NCBI GenBank assembly: GCA_029260345.1 | Contig: JAJDDK010000002.1 | Coordinates: 310,001-374,000 of the forward strand | Length of the DNA stretch: 64,000 nt | DNA from: Phycisphaerales bacterium | Lineage (GTDB): Bacteria > Planctomycetota > Phycisphaerae > Phycisphaerales > UBA1924 | Direction: 5' to 3' | Part shown: positions 17,776 through 25,031 of the stretch, one piece after another | Layout: the number at the start of each line of letters is the position of its first letter | How positions within the stretch are numbered: the stretch's first letter is position 1 | The notes under the pieces: model-generated | What the model was told of the DNA's origin: nothing | Database searches by the model: none | The model's input: the letters and a program-made list of their open reading frames with translations, nothing else | Position numbers and translations under genes: made by a program

Positions 17776-19125
17776 TCAGCTCCCCGCGCCCGCAGGCTGC
17801 GGGTCCGGGTAACGAAACGTCTGGCCTTCGTAGTTGCGAAGGATGATGTCGTCGCCGTCGCGGCCGACTACATAGTTCGGGGATAGCGGGATCTTGCCGC
17901 CGCCGCCGGGGCCGTCGATGACGAAGCTCGGGACGGCGTAGCCGGTGGTGTGGCCGCGCAGCGCTTCGATGATTTCAAGACCCTTCTCGACCGAGGTGCG
18001 GAAGTGGCGCGAGCCGGGAATCGGGTCGCACTGGTAGATGTAATAAGGGCGCACGCGGATCTTGAGCAGGTTGTGCATCAACTGCTTCATAGTCTCCGGG
18101 TCGTCGTTGACGCCGGCGGTGAGCACTGTCTGGCTACCGAGGGGGATGCCCGCATCGGCGAGACGGCCGCAGGACTCCGCGACTTCGGGCGTCACTTCGT
18201 TCGGGTGCATGAAGTGAACGCTGACCCAGAGCGGGTGGTGCTTGCGGAGCATCTTGCACAGCGCAGGGGTGATGCGTTGGGGCAGCACGACCGGGACCTT
18301 GGTGCCAATACGGATGAATTCGATGTGTTTGATCGCCCGGAGCTGCGTCAGCAGCCAGTCCAGCTTGTCGTCATTCATCGTCAGCGGATCACCGCCGGAG
18401 ATGAGGACGTCACGAACGCTGGGCGTGGCGCGCAGGTAGTCCAGGGCACGCTCAAACTGAGCGGTATTAAAGTGATATTCGCCCGTCTTGCCGACCAGAC
18501 GCGAGCGCGTGCAGTAGCGGCAATAGACGGCGCAGAAGCTCGTGACCAGAAACAGCACGCGGTCCGGGTAGCGGTGGACGAGGCCCGGCACCGGCATGTC
18601 GTGATCCTCGCCAAGCGGGTCCGCGAGTTCGCCGCGCTCATGCGTGAACTCGTCGTGCAGCGGGATCATCGTCTTGCGAAGCGGGTCCAGCACGTCGTCC
18701 GGATCAATCAGCGAGGCGTAGTAGGGCGTAATGCCGACAGGCAGGCGGTCCGCAAGCTGCTCGACCGTGTCGCGCTCATCCTCGGAGAGGTTGAACGCGC
18801 GGGCGAGCGACGCCGCATCGCGAATGCGGCTTCGGAGCTGCCACTTCCAGTCGTGCCATTGGGCGTCGGTCGAGTCCGGGAAGACGCGTTCGCGGAAAGC
18901 ACGCGCCTTGGGGCCGCACTCGAAGGTGCTGACGGGCGCTTCTTCAGCGAAGTCTGTTTGGGAAGTGGCGATCGACGATGCTGCCCCATTCAGGCGGCGC
19001 ACAGGCGCCGCCGTCATACCAAGGGGATCGGGATCTTCCATTTCGCCGGGGGAGAGAACGGCCAGTGAGACCGTTCGGTCCGAGCGCGTCAGGGCCAACT
19101 GGCCCGAGCGAGCGCTGTTTTTCAT
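17776..19125 (-). CDS. kamA: Lysine 2,3-aminomutase (radical SAM, PLP)
   Basis: The 449-residue protein has the radical-SAM cluster CAVYCRYC (C198, C202, C205), the SGGDPL turn, and GPGGGGKIP with the PLP-binding lysine K411. Family knowledge: two aspartates in the C. subterminale enzyme hold the lysine side chain; matching residues here are D367 (YYIYQCD) and D404 (FVIDGPGG), which favours lysine over glutamate as substrate. It would convert L-lysine to L-beta-lysine. The length fits catabolic/osmolyte LAM (about 416) plus an N-terminal extension rather than EpmB (about 340), and no epmA is nearby. It is the first gene of a five-gene operon. No convincing ribosome site precedes 19125, so the true start may be later. 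Confidence 0.9.
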   Translation of the reverse strand: MKNSARSGQLALTRSDRTVSLAVLSPGEMEDPDPLGMTAAPVRRLNGAASSIATSQTDFAEEAPVSTFECGPKARAFRERVFPDSTDAQWHDWKWQLRSRIRDAASLARAFNLSEDERDTVEQLADRLPVGITPYYASLIDPDDVLDPLRKTMIPLHDEFTHERGELADPLGEDHDMPVPGLVHRYPDRVLFLVTSFCAVYCRYCTRSRLVGKTGEYHFNTAQFERALDYLRATPSVRDVLISGGDPLTMNDDKLDWLLTQLRAIKHIEFIRIGTKVPVVLPQRITPALCKMLRKHHPLWVSVHFMHPNEVTPEVAESCGRLADAGIPLGSQTVLTAGVNDDPETMKQLMHNLLKIRVRPYYIYQCDPIPGSRHFRTSVEKGLEIIEALRGHTTGYAVPSFVIDGPGGGGKIPLSPNYVVGRDGDDIILRNYEGQTFRYPDPQPAGAGS

Positions 19126-19717
19126 GCTGCAATCCGTGGCTTTTCGCCGTATTGCAGGGGCTTCCGATTCGCCGGCCGGTCCACGGCCTGGTGTTCACGA
19201 AAAGGCGCCACTGATTTGGTGAGAAGAGTATCGACCGATTGTCGGCAGACAAGACGCCACGGGTGAGTTTTGCAAATCATTTTTGAGCGCCTTGCCGGCG
19301 GTCCCTGAATGCTCGGACCCTGCAGGTGAAATTCCGGTCTCTTTCGACGCGCCGGGGCAACGCACGAAGGTCGCCAGTCGGACGAACAATTTGAAGGTCG
19401 GCGCCATGGCGATCAGCCAATCGTGTGGCTTCCAACGATGTGCCAAAACCTCCCGATCAATGGTCTCAAGGACGACGTTAAATCGGATCCTCAACGAAAA
19501 TTATGGCGCGGTCGGGTGCGTCGTTACTTTTCCGAATCAGCGCATGCCTTTGTCATGTAGACACTTCGTCATGTCCGGCCCGCTTGGCGCCATCAAGACG
19601 TTCATTTGAAAGTGAATCGATATTCACGACGGATTTGGTCGGAGTTCATTCTCGGACTTCATAAATGGGACTGATGTTGCAAGTTGCAGCACTGTGATTT
19701 CCTGAGAGGAGGATCAG
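19126..19717. other. Intergenic region between kamA and the PEP-CTERM gene
   Basis: About 590 bases hold no gene I can support; the two open frames of about 100 codons here have no ribosome site and low-complexity composition. The region must contain the divergent promoters of the kamA operon and the PEP-CTERM gene. The only clear structure is the palindrome at 19612-19627. Confidence 0.6.
19612..19627. promoter_or_regulatory. Perfect palindrome, candidate operator
   Basis: GTGAAT-CGAT-ATTCAC is a perfect 6-4-6 palindrome about 90 bases upstream of the PEP-CTERM gene start. The half-sites are too far apart for the canonical CRP pattern. A dimeric regulator site is plausible but unproven. Confidence 0.4.
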
Positions 19718-20398
19718 ATGCCAAAGTTTTGTCGTTCCCTATCGAAACCAGCCGTTAAAGGCGCGGTCGCTGCGTTCGCGTTCGCCGGCGCGGCTCATGC
19801 GGGATCAGTCTTACAGATCGATCTCAACTCGCTCGTGGTCGACGCGGGTGGCGCCTTTGGCGGACTCAACCACACCGGCACACTTTTGCTCACCGATGAT
19901 GGCACCACGTCCTTCGCCAGCATCCTGATCGACGGGATGAGCCAAAGTGTGTCACCTGAAGTCGCCGGGATTAAGGGCTCTATCGATCTGAACAATGGCG
20001 CAGTCGTTGGAGGCGCCTTTGCCGTTTCGTTCACAGATGGCTCGATGTATTCGGCCACGCTGATTGGAGGCGGCGGTGTGAATGAAGCCGCCGATCCGGG
20101 CGGCGCTGGCCCCGGACCATTCACGATTGACACACTCACTGCTGGCGGCGCGTTTTCCGGTCTCGTCAACGGCAATGAATTCGGCGGCGTCGACGTCACC
20201 GAATGGGTCTTGGGCGAACCGCTTTCAGGGTCGATTCTGACGTTCAAATTCGGTCCCGACGACAACGGATTCGATTCCAACGCCGACATGGATGTCTTCG
20301 TCACATCCGCGGTGCCGTTGGCGCCGGCGGGATGGGCTGGATTCGCCGGCCTTGCAGGGCTTGCAAGTATGCGGCGGCGCAGGGAACTCGTGAGCTGA
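19718..20398 (+). CDS. Secreted protein with PEP-CTERM-like sorting signal
   Basis: The 226-residue product starts at ATG 19718, preceded by GAGAGGAGG. It has a signal peptide (about 1-28, ending GAAHA), a beta-rich body with no recognised enzyme motif, and a tripartite tail: VPLAPAGW, a short hydrophobic helix, then RRRR. This is the planctomycete variant of the PEP-CTERM exosortase signal, so the protein is probably surface-exposed or secreted after processing. No exosortase gene is in the window. A candidate structured RNA and a terminator follow the stop. Confidence 0.8.
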   Translation: MPKFCRSLSKPAVKGAVAAFAFAGAAHAGSVLQIDLNSLVVDAGGAFGGLNHTGTLLLTDDGTTSFASILIDGMSQSVSPEVAGIKGSIDLNNGAVVGGAFAVSFTDGSMYSATLIGGGGVNEAADPGGAGPGPFTIDTLTAGGAFSGLVNGNEFGGVDVTEWVLGEPLSGSILTFKFGPDDNGFDSNADMDVFVTSAVPLAPAGWAGFAGLAGLASMRRRRELVS

Positions 20399-20420
20399 TT
20401 CAAAAACAGACTCGTCCGTG

Positions 20421-20574
20421 GGAGCTTGCCCCCATCAGGGCGCCACGTGCGTCCGATTGATGAGGTTACTTTGAAGTAGAGATCAAAGAGGAGAGGGCCT
20501 CATCAACACTGGCGTCCGTTGCAAGCTCCTTCCAGGTCCCGGCCTTCATGACACCGTGAAGGCCGGGCTTTCTT
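20421..20574 (+). ncRNA. Candidate structured RNA or attenuator upstream of mgtC
   Basis: Nested perfect stems can be drawn: P1 20421-20429/20521-20529 (GGAGCTTGC/GCAAGCTCC), an inner stem 20441-20445/20510-20514 (CGCCA/TGGCG), P2 20457-20465/20498-20506 (TTGATGAGG/CCTCATCAA) and P3 20469-20474/20483-20488 (CTTTGA/TCAAAG), with a small CCC/GGG hairpin in the left internal loop. An intrinsic terminator follows at once. The arrangement suits a small RNA with its own terminator, or a riboswitch-type attenuator for mgtC 154 bases further on. It does not match the M-box or other riboswitch consensus known to me. Drawn by eye, not energy-folded. Confidence 0.5.
20538..20574 (+). terminator. Rho-independent terminator
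   Basis: An 11-bp perfect stem CCCGGCCTTCA (20538-20548) / TGAAGGCCGGG (20557-20567) is followed by CTTTCTT. It ends either the PEP-CTERM transcript or the candidate structured RNA. Confidence 0.8.
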
Positions 20575-20727
20575 GTGCCCTATCACTTCCTGCGTCGTGT
20601 TCGAATGCAGGCGCGAAGGCTCCGAAGCTACGAAACACTCCGGTATGCTGCTGTCGTTGAGATTCATCTGTTCGCCATGGGCCGATCAATTGAATTCATG
20701 GCCTGAAACAGGGAGCGGGAGCGACAC

Positions 20728-21207
20728 ATGCCCCAAGAAATTGAATGGCACATTCTTCTCGCGCGACTCTTGTTCGCCGCAGCATGCGCCGCGGCCATCG
20801 GGTGGGAGCGCGAACGTGCGAATCGACCGGCTGGCTTGCGCACCAACATTCTGGTCGGGCTGGGCGCCGCAGTCTTGGCCGTGCTCGCCATTGAGATCGT
20901 GGGGCTGCCGACCTTTCAAGACGACTCCGTCTCACTTGATCCATCACGAATCCTTGCAGCTGTAGTGGGAGGTGTCGGCTTCCTCGGCGCTGGCGCCGTC
21001 ATTCAATCCGGTGGAGACGTGCGTGGCTTGACCACCGCAGCAGGCATATGGGTCTCTGCGGCGATCGGAATGGCCGCCGGCTCCGGAATGTGGTTTCTAG
21101 CCGCGGCTTCCACTGCGCTGGCATTCCTGGTTCTGAGTTCACTGCGGCAGGTTGAAGTTCATATCAAGGACAATCGAAATGATGAACACGCCAAGAACGA
21201 AAACTGA
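20728..21207 (+). CDS. mgtC: MgtC/SapB-family membrane protein
   Basis: The 159-residue protein has four to five membrane helices and the MgtC signatures AIGWERERANRPAGLRTN, VVGGVGFLGAGAVIQ and VRGLTTAAGIWVSAAIG. MgtC proteins act in low-Mg2+ adaptation and in some species modulate F-type ATPase. It lacks the ACT-like C-terminal domain of Salmonella MgtC. The 3-prime end overlaps the next gene (start 21179) by 29 bases, suggesting an operon. The structured leader at 20421-20574 lies upstream. Confidence 0.88.
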   Translation: MPQEIEWHILLARLLFAAACAAAIGWERERANRPAGLRTNILVGLGAAVLAVLAIEIVGLPTFQDDSVSLDPSRILAAVVGGVGFLGAGAVIQSGGDVRGLTTAAGIWVSAAIGMAAGSGMWFLAAASTALAFLVLSSLRQVEVHIKDNRNDEHAKNEN

Positions 21208-21625
21208 TCGGTCGACTCAGGTGGCCTCACGATTCCCTCCGGCGTTCGTCGCGATGTCGGGCGTTGTGGTCATCGCCGCGGGTTGCGGGACCATGCGCAT
21301 GGAAATCGCCATGGACGGCCCGATGCAGATTCAGGGACCGATGATGCGATACGAGGGGGTCTACATCAGCGACGTGATCTTCGATCGGGTGATGCCGGGT
21401 GAAACCTCGGTGGCAATGACGCTGGCGCTCTTTGGCGAACCATCCGAGCAGCACGTTCTCCCTGACGGCACGGAGATCTGGAAGTGGATCTACCGCGAGC
21501 ATGGGATCGACACTTCGATTGCGTCGGTAATCAATAATTCTGATAAGGAAAGCCCGAGCTTGCCGCAGGTGATCACCTTCGTTGAGATCCGTGATGAGGT
21601 GATCGTCGGCAAGTGGCGAAGCTAA
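21179..21625 (+). CDS. Lipoprotein with BamE/SmpA-like C-terminal region
   Basis: The start is ATG at 21179 (MMNTPRT) with AAGGA at 21166-21170, inside the end of mgtC. The 148-residue product has a signal peptide with lipobox AAGC. The segment VMPGETSVAMTLALFGEPSE followed by DGTEIWKWIYRE recalls the BamE/SmpA pattern (pG.t...v...lG.P...dg...W.Y), so a small outer-membrane-associated lipoprotein is likely. That family match is by eye and moderate. It may be cotranscribed with mgtC. Confidence 0.65.
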   Translation: MMNTPRTKTDRSTQVASRFPPAFVAMSGVVVIAAGCGTMRMEIAMDGPMQIQGPMMRYEGVYISDVIFDRVMPGETSVAMTLALFGEPSEQHVLPDGTEIWKWIYREHGIDTSIASVINNSDKESPSLPQVITFVEIRDEVIVGKWRS

Positions 21626-21679
21626 GGCGCCAAAGACTGTCGGCGACCGGCAGCATGGTAGCGCTGACATCATTGAATG

Positions 21680-21714
21680 AAAAAGCTCGAATTCGGCGGC
21701 GGCCGAACTCGAGC
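21680..21714 (-). terminator. Rho-independent terminator for the small lipoprotein operon
   Basis: Reading the minus strand, a 13-bp stem with one mismatch (21702-21714 with 21685-21697, GCTCGAGTTCGGC/GCCGAATTCGAGC) is followed by TTTTT. It lies about 40 bases beyond the stop of the 52-residue lipoprotein gene. Confidence 0.85.
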
Positions 21715-21751
21715 GAGTGAAAAACCCTCCACCCGAGTCAGTCAGAATGCG

Positions 21752-21910
21752 TCAGTTAGTGGCGTCATCGATTTCGTCCGCGACTTCTTCGGCGGCTTCT
21801 TCCACCGGATCATCGTCGTCGCAAGCGATCACGCCCGTTGAGAGCGCTGCTGCGGCGAACACCCAGGCGATCGGCCGCATCCATTTTCGAATGGTTTTCA
21901 GAGGTCTCAT
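21752..21910 (-). CDS. Very small acidic lipoprotein
   Basis: The start chosen is ATG at 21910 (MRPLKTIRK). The 52-residue precursor has a signal peptide with lipobox GVIAC near residue 31 and an acidic tail starting DDDDPVEEAAEEVADE. The mature peptide is only about 22 residues and is tethered to the membrane through the lipid. It follows UPF0391 by 40 bases and is closed by a strong terminator, so it is probably the last gene of a three-gene stress operon (entericidin-like, UPF0391, this). Confidence 0.7.
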   Translation of the reverse strand: MRPLKTIRKWMRPIAWVFAAAALSTGVIACDDDDPVEEAAEEVADEIDDATN

Positions 21911-21950
21911 GGTTTGAACTCCATGTTGAATGTGGGATTGAAATGATTGG

Positions 21951-22127
21951 TTACACACGTGGGGCGCCGCGTCGCACCACCCCAAAGATGAGCGACAGCA
22001 GGAACAGAATCAGGAAGATGAAGAAGAGCACCTTCGCGATAGTTGCGGCGCCGGCGGCGATGCCGCCAAAACCGAAAACCGCTGCAATGATGGCGACGAT
22101 AAAGAATGCAAGTGCGAGACCGAGCAT
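21951..22127 (-). CDS. UPF0391 (DUF1328/YtjA-like) small membrane protein
   Basis: The 58-residue product begins [20 protein letters not shown] and has two hydrophobic helices rich in Gly, Ile and Phe, ending VVRRGAPRV. This is the UPF0391 pattern found across bacteria and often induced by envelope or osmotic stress. ATG at 22127 has AAGGAG upstream. It lies between the entericidin-like gene and the acidic lipoprotein gene on the same strand. Confidence 0.88.
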   Translation of the reverse strand: MLGLALAFFIVAIIAAVFGFGGIAAGAATIAKVLFFIFLILFLLSLIFGVVRRGAPRV

Positions 22128-22201
22128 GATGAGCTCCTTTGTGTCAGGCTTGAGTAATTGCGAAAGTGAGGGTTGATGTCTGACGTATTCAGCCTGAGGG
22201 A

Positions 22202-22366
22202 TTAGCCGTCGCCATCAGTGGCGTCGGATACGCCCTCGCCGAGGTTTTCGATGTCCTCGCCGGCGCCTTCGACCGTATTGCAACCAAGAGCAAAGGCAGC
22301 GCTCAGCGCCAAGACTGCAAAGGCAAGGAAGGGCTTGCGTTGGGTTTTGATGTGTCTCCAAAGCAT
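22202..22366 (-). CDS. Entericidin A/B-family small lipoprotein
   Basis: The start is ATG at 22366 with AGGAG upstream; a longer frame to 22420 would overlap the shared promoter motif. The 54-residue precursor has a signal peptide and lipobox ALGC followed by [20 protein letters not shown], the entericidin signature (GCNTxxGxGxDIxxLG). Entericidins are stress- and stationary-phase-induced lipoproteins, described in enterics as an antidote/toxin pair. The gene probably heads an operon with UPF0391 and the acidic lipoprotein. Confidence 0.85.
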   Translation of the reverse strand: MLWRHIKTQRKPFLAFAVLALSAAFALGCNTVEGAGEDIENLGEGVSDATDGDG

Positions 22367-22406
22367 GATGACACACTCCTTTCGTATGACTTGTGCCGTC
22401 ACATCC

Positions 22407-22452
22407 CAGTATTCGTGCACGAAATGAAAGTCTGCGACATCTCAGGTGAAAC
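22407..22452 (-). promoter_or_regulatory. Shared upstream motif TTTCA-39-ATACTG, site 1
   Basis: On the minus strand GTTTCAC (22452-22446) is followed, with an offset of 39 bases between TTTCA and ATACTG, by CGAATACTG (22415-22407), 41 bases before the entericidin-like start. The same pair at the same offset occurs at 26519-26563 and 26853-26898. ATACTG may lie at or near a -10 element. Confidence 0.45.
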
Positions 22453-22476
22453 TGCTTTCATATTCAGACGCCGGCA

Positions 22477-22515
22477 CAAAAAGCACAGCCCACGCGATGG
22501 GACGCATGGGCTGCA
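22477..22515 (-). terminator. Terminator for the PRC-barrel gene
   Basis: On the minus strand a stem CAGCCCA-(T)-GCG / CGC-(G)-TGGGCTG (22486-22513) is followed by GCTTTTTG. It lies about 65 bases after the PRC-barrel stop. Confidence 0.75.
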
Positions 22516-22578
22516 CTGAAACGTTGAGCGCTGCGTCGGGGCGACGCAACGCGAGTCAAGAGGGAAGCACTCAGGTAG

Positions 22579-24117
22579 TTACTTCGCGCTGGCGAGCGCC
22601 GGACTCCACAGCGTGATCACGCCGTTGTCCGTATGCACGCGCGTCGCGATCTCGTACGTATTGCCGTCGATCTTCACGGTGCGGTATTCAACCGTGACTT
22701 CGTCGCCGGTCTTGCACTCGCGGAACTGATTCGCATACTGCGACGCCGGGCCGATGTGGACCATCTTCTTGGCGCCATCGTTGGAGCGAAGCACAAGAAC
22801 CGTGACGGGTTCCTTGGCCATTGGGAATTTGTCCGTCTTGGCCAGCTCAATGAATGAGCCGCGAACGGTCGCCGGTTGGCCATCCCGAATAGCGCGGTCG
22901 TACGGGTTGTTTTCGCCCCACGCCGATTGAGCTGACTGCCGCGCCGGTTGGTCACTCTTTACACCGTAGTGCTGGAAAACCTGGGCGCGGAATGACGCCG
23001 CATTGAGCTCCGTCGCATCGTCGGGCTCTTCGGGGCTGTTCTTGATCATCTGATCAGTCGCATCGAGCCTGACTTGTTCATCAATGGTGTACCGAGCGAT
23101 CGTCCACGGCGCGAGTCGAATCGTGTCGGCCATACCGAGGAAGTTCTCGTTCGGATCGATGCCCAGGAACTGCACGCTGTTTGAGTGCAGATCGATGAAA
23201 GCTGATTGCACTTCGCCCGCGTCGCGCGTTCCGGCGACCACCGGAGCGCCGACGAGCTGGCTCATGCGCACGAACGGATGTGTCGCGGCGCCATATGCCT
23301 GGCGGGTATTCTCCGGCTTCAGCCATTCAGCCTGTCCGTTGCGATCACGAAGTTGCAGAGTTTGTCCATTGAACGTCGCTGTGGTCGCGACCGCCATGGC
23401 TTCATTTGTGTCACGCAGCTGGACCACTTCAAATTCGACGCGATCGCCGCGTTGCGGCGCCGTGGCGCGGCTCATGATGTACCACGTCGGGCCGACCACG
23501 ATTTCGCGCGAGCGATCCCGGTCGTCGCGAATGGTCACAACGACGAACTCGTCAGCATCGCGGGGCGTGCGTCGATCGACGTTCGTGATCATGCCCGCCG
23601 CCTTTTGTCGATCCTTGGTTTCGGAAATCTGGGTGGCGTATGGATCAACGCGATTGGGCTCAGACGCTTCGCGATTCTGCTTGTCGACCAGACTCCAGTT
23701 GATCGTGTTCAGCTTGGGGAGCCGCTCGACGTCGGCTTCCGTCATATTGATCCGAAGCTTTTTGTCGGCAGTCAGCCAGATCATCGACTCCGGTGAGACC
23801 AGTCTGTTGGCGCCGCCGAGGCCGAGGACGGAGCCATGCTCAAGCACGACGTACCGTATCTGGCCGGTGCCGCGATCGATGACGAAGTCTTCAATGACCC
23901 CGACCTCCTTGTTCAAGCTGTTCTCAACGGTCCAGCCCTTCACATCACCGAAAGACCTGATGTTGTAGACGACTTGTTCGCCCTGCATCATTTGCTTCTG
24001 GTCGTTTGGTGATTTCTTCTGTGGCGGGTCAGCGAGCACAGAGGTCGCAGAAAAGGCAAGTCCCGCCACGGCCGCGATCAACAGGGTTGGTTTCGTTCGT
24101 TTGGTGTTCGTTGTCAT
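22579..24117 (-). CDS. Secreted PRC-barrel domain protein
   Basis: The 512-residue protein has a signal peptide (about 1-29, ending SVLA). A PRC-barrel domain follows at about 50-125 (VENSLNKEVGVIEDFVID, GQIRYVVLEHGSVLGLGG). The rest includes a second, weaker PRC-like region near 285-345 (VAGTRDAGEVQSAFID, VQFLGIDPNENF). PRC-barrels mediate protein or RNA contacts and are common in secreted stress proteins. It lies between the entericidin operon and the two-component system. No enzymatic motif is seen. Confidence 0.78.
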   Translation of the reverse strand: MTTNTKRTKPTLLIAAVAGLAFSATSVLADPPQKKSPNDQKQMMQGEQVVYNIRSFGDVKGWTVENSLNKEVGVIEDFVIDRGTGQIRYVVLEHGSVLGLGGANRLVSPESMIWLTADKKLRINMTEADVERLPKLNTINWSLVDKQNREASEPNRVDPYATQISETKDRQKAAGMITNVDRRTPRDADEFVVVTIRDDRDRSREIVVGPTWYIMSRATAPQRGDRVEFEVVQLRDTNEAMAVATTATFNGQTLQLRDRNGQAEWLKPENTRQAYGAATHPFVRMSQLVGAPVVAGTRDAGEVQSAFIDLHSNSVQFLGIDPNENFLGMADTIRLAPWTIARYTIDEQVRLDATDQMIKNSPEEPDDATELNAASFRAQVFQHYGVKSDQPARQSAQSAWGENNPYDRAIRDGQPATVRGSFIELAKTDKFPMAKEPVTVLVLRSNDGAKKMVHIGPASQYANQFRECKTGDEVTVEYRTVKIDGNTYEIATRVHTDNGVITLWSPALASAK

Positions 24118-24271
24118 CTCAAAGCTCCATTCAATTCAGGGTTTCTTTCCGGTCGCCTTACGTCTTTCACAGGCGGCCGCTCTCACGTACGCTGTCGCAT
24201 TGTGGGGGCGCCGTTTGAGCCAATAGTGATTCGTGAATGAGAAAAATTTCACCCGTTTGCGTGTCTTTATT

Positions 24272-24298
24272 TTGGGCGATCGGGCGGTGTGATATACT
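24272..24298 (+). promoter_or_regulatory. Candidate promoter of the two-component operon
   Basis: TATACT at 24293-24298 is a good -10; TTGGGC at 24272-24277 is a possible -35 with a short 15-base spacer, so an activator may be needed. TTTCAC occurs at 24247-24252, similar to the half-motif seen upstream of the stress genes, but at a different offset. Confidence 0.4.
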
Positions 24299-24344
24299 CG
24301 TACAACGTGGCGGATAAGTTCCAACGTCAATGGAGGCGACCCGC

Positions 24345-25031
24345 ATGCGAGTGCTTGTCATCGAAGACAATCTAAAAATTGCGCGCGCGATCCAGCGCGG
24401 CCTCGAAGAGCACGGTTTCGCGGTCGATGCGTGTCATACGGGTTTTGAGGGCGAGGATCTCGGCGCGGTTGAGCCGTACGACGTGATCCTGCTTGATTTG
24501 ATGCTTCCTGACCACGACGGCATCGAAGTGTGCCGCAATTTGCGCCGGCGCGGCGTGAAGACGCCAATCATCATGCTCACCGCGCTCTCAGAGACGGATG
24601 AAAAAGTGAACGGGTTGGACGCCGGGGCCGACGATTACATCACCAAGCCATTTGAGTTTGATGAACTTCTGGCGCGCATCCGAGCCATGCTGCGACGAGG
24701 TGAGGCGACGGAGTCACACGTGCTTAAGATCGATGATCTTGAACTCGATTTGTACGAACGCCGCATCAAGCGGGGCGAGATGGCCTGCGAGGTTTCGAAC
24801 AAGGAATTTGCTCTTCTTGAGTACTTGATGCGGAATCCGAACCGCGTGTTGTCACGAGTGCAGATCGCGGAAAAGGTTTGGGATCTTCAATACGAACCAA
24901 GCAGCAACGTGATTGATGTCTACGTCGCCTCGCTGCGAAAAAAGATTGACAAAGACCATGACCGGCCTCTGATCCACACGGTGAAAGGCGCCGGTTATCG
25001 ATTTGGCGTCATGAACGCCGCGACCGTATGA
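24345..25031 (+). CDS. OmpR/PhoB-family response regulator
   Basis: The start is ATG at 24345 (MRVLVIEDN), with GGAGG at 24331-24335. The 228-residue protein has a receiver domain (acidic pocket E7/D8, phospho-acceptor D51 in LLDLMLPD, conserved Lys in ITKPFEF) and a winged-helix DNA-binding domain (NKEFALLEYLM ... NVIDVYVASLRKKID ... VKGAGYRFG). It overlaps the histidine kinase gene by ATGA (25028-25031). It is flanked by stress genes on both sides and may control them. Confidence 0.95.
   Translation: MRVLVIEDNLKIARAIQRGLEEHGFAVDACHTGFEGEDLGAVEPYDVILLDLMLPDHDGIEVCRNLRRRGVKTPIIMLTALSETDEKVNGLDAGADDYITKPFEFDELLARIRAMLRRGEATESHVLKIDDLELDLYERRIKRGEMACEVSNKEFALLEYLMRNPNRVLSRVQIAEKVWDLQYEPSSNVIDVYVASLRKKIDKDHDRPLIHTVKGAGYRFGVMNAATV

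Noticed and set aside
17776-19125. EpmB (EF-P lysine aminomutase) call
   Set aside because: The length and the conserved lysine-binding pair fit full-size lysine 2,3-aminomutase, and no epmA or efp gene is near.
19195-19609. Overlapping small frames of about 100 codons upstream of the PEP-CTERM gene
   Set aside because: No ribosome site, no recognisable domain and mutually antisense; treated as intergenic.
19612-19627. CRP-type binding site
   Set aside because: GTGA and TCAC are separated by eight bases rather than six; only a generic palindrome can be claimed.
20421-20529. M-box Mg2+ riboswitch call for the mgtC leader
   Set aside because: None of the conserved M-box segments is present; only the position fits. 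Kept as an unclassified structured RNA.
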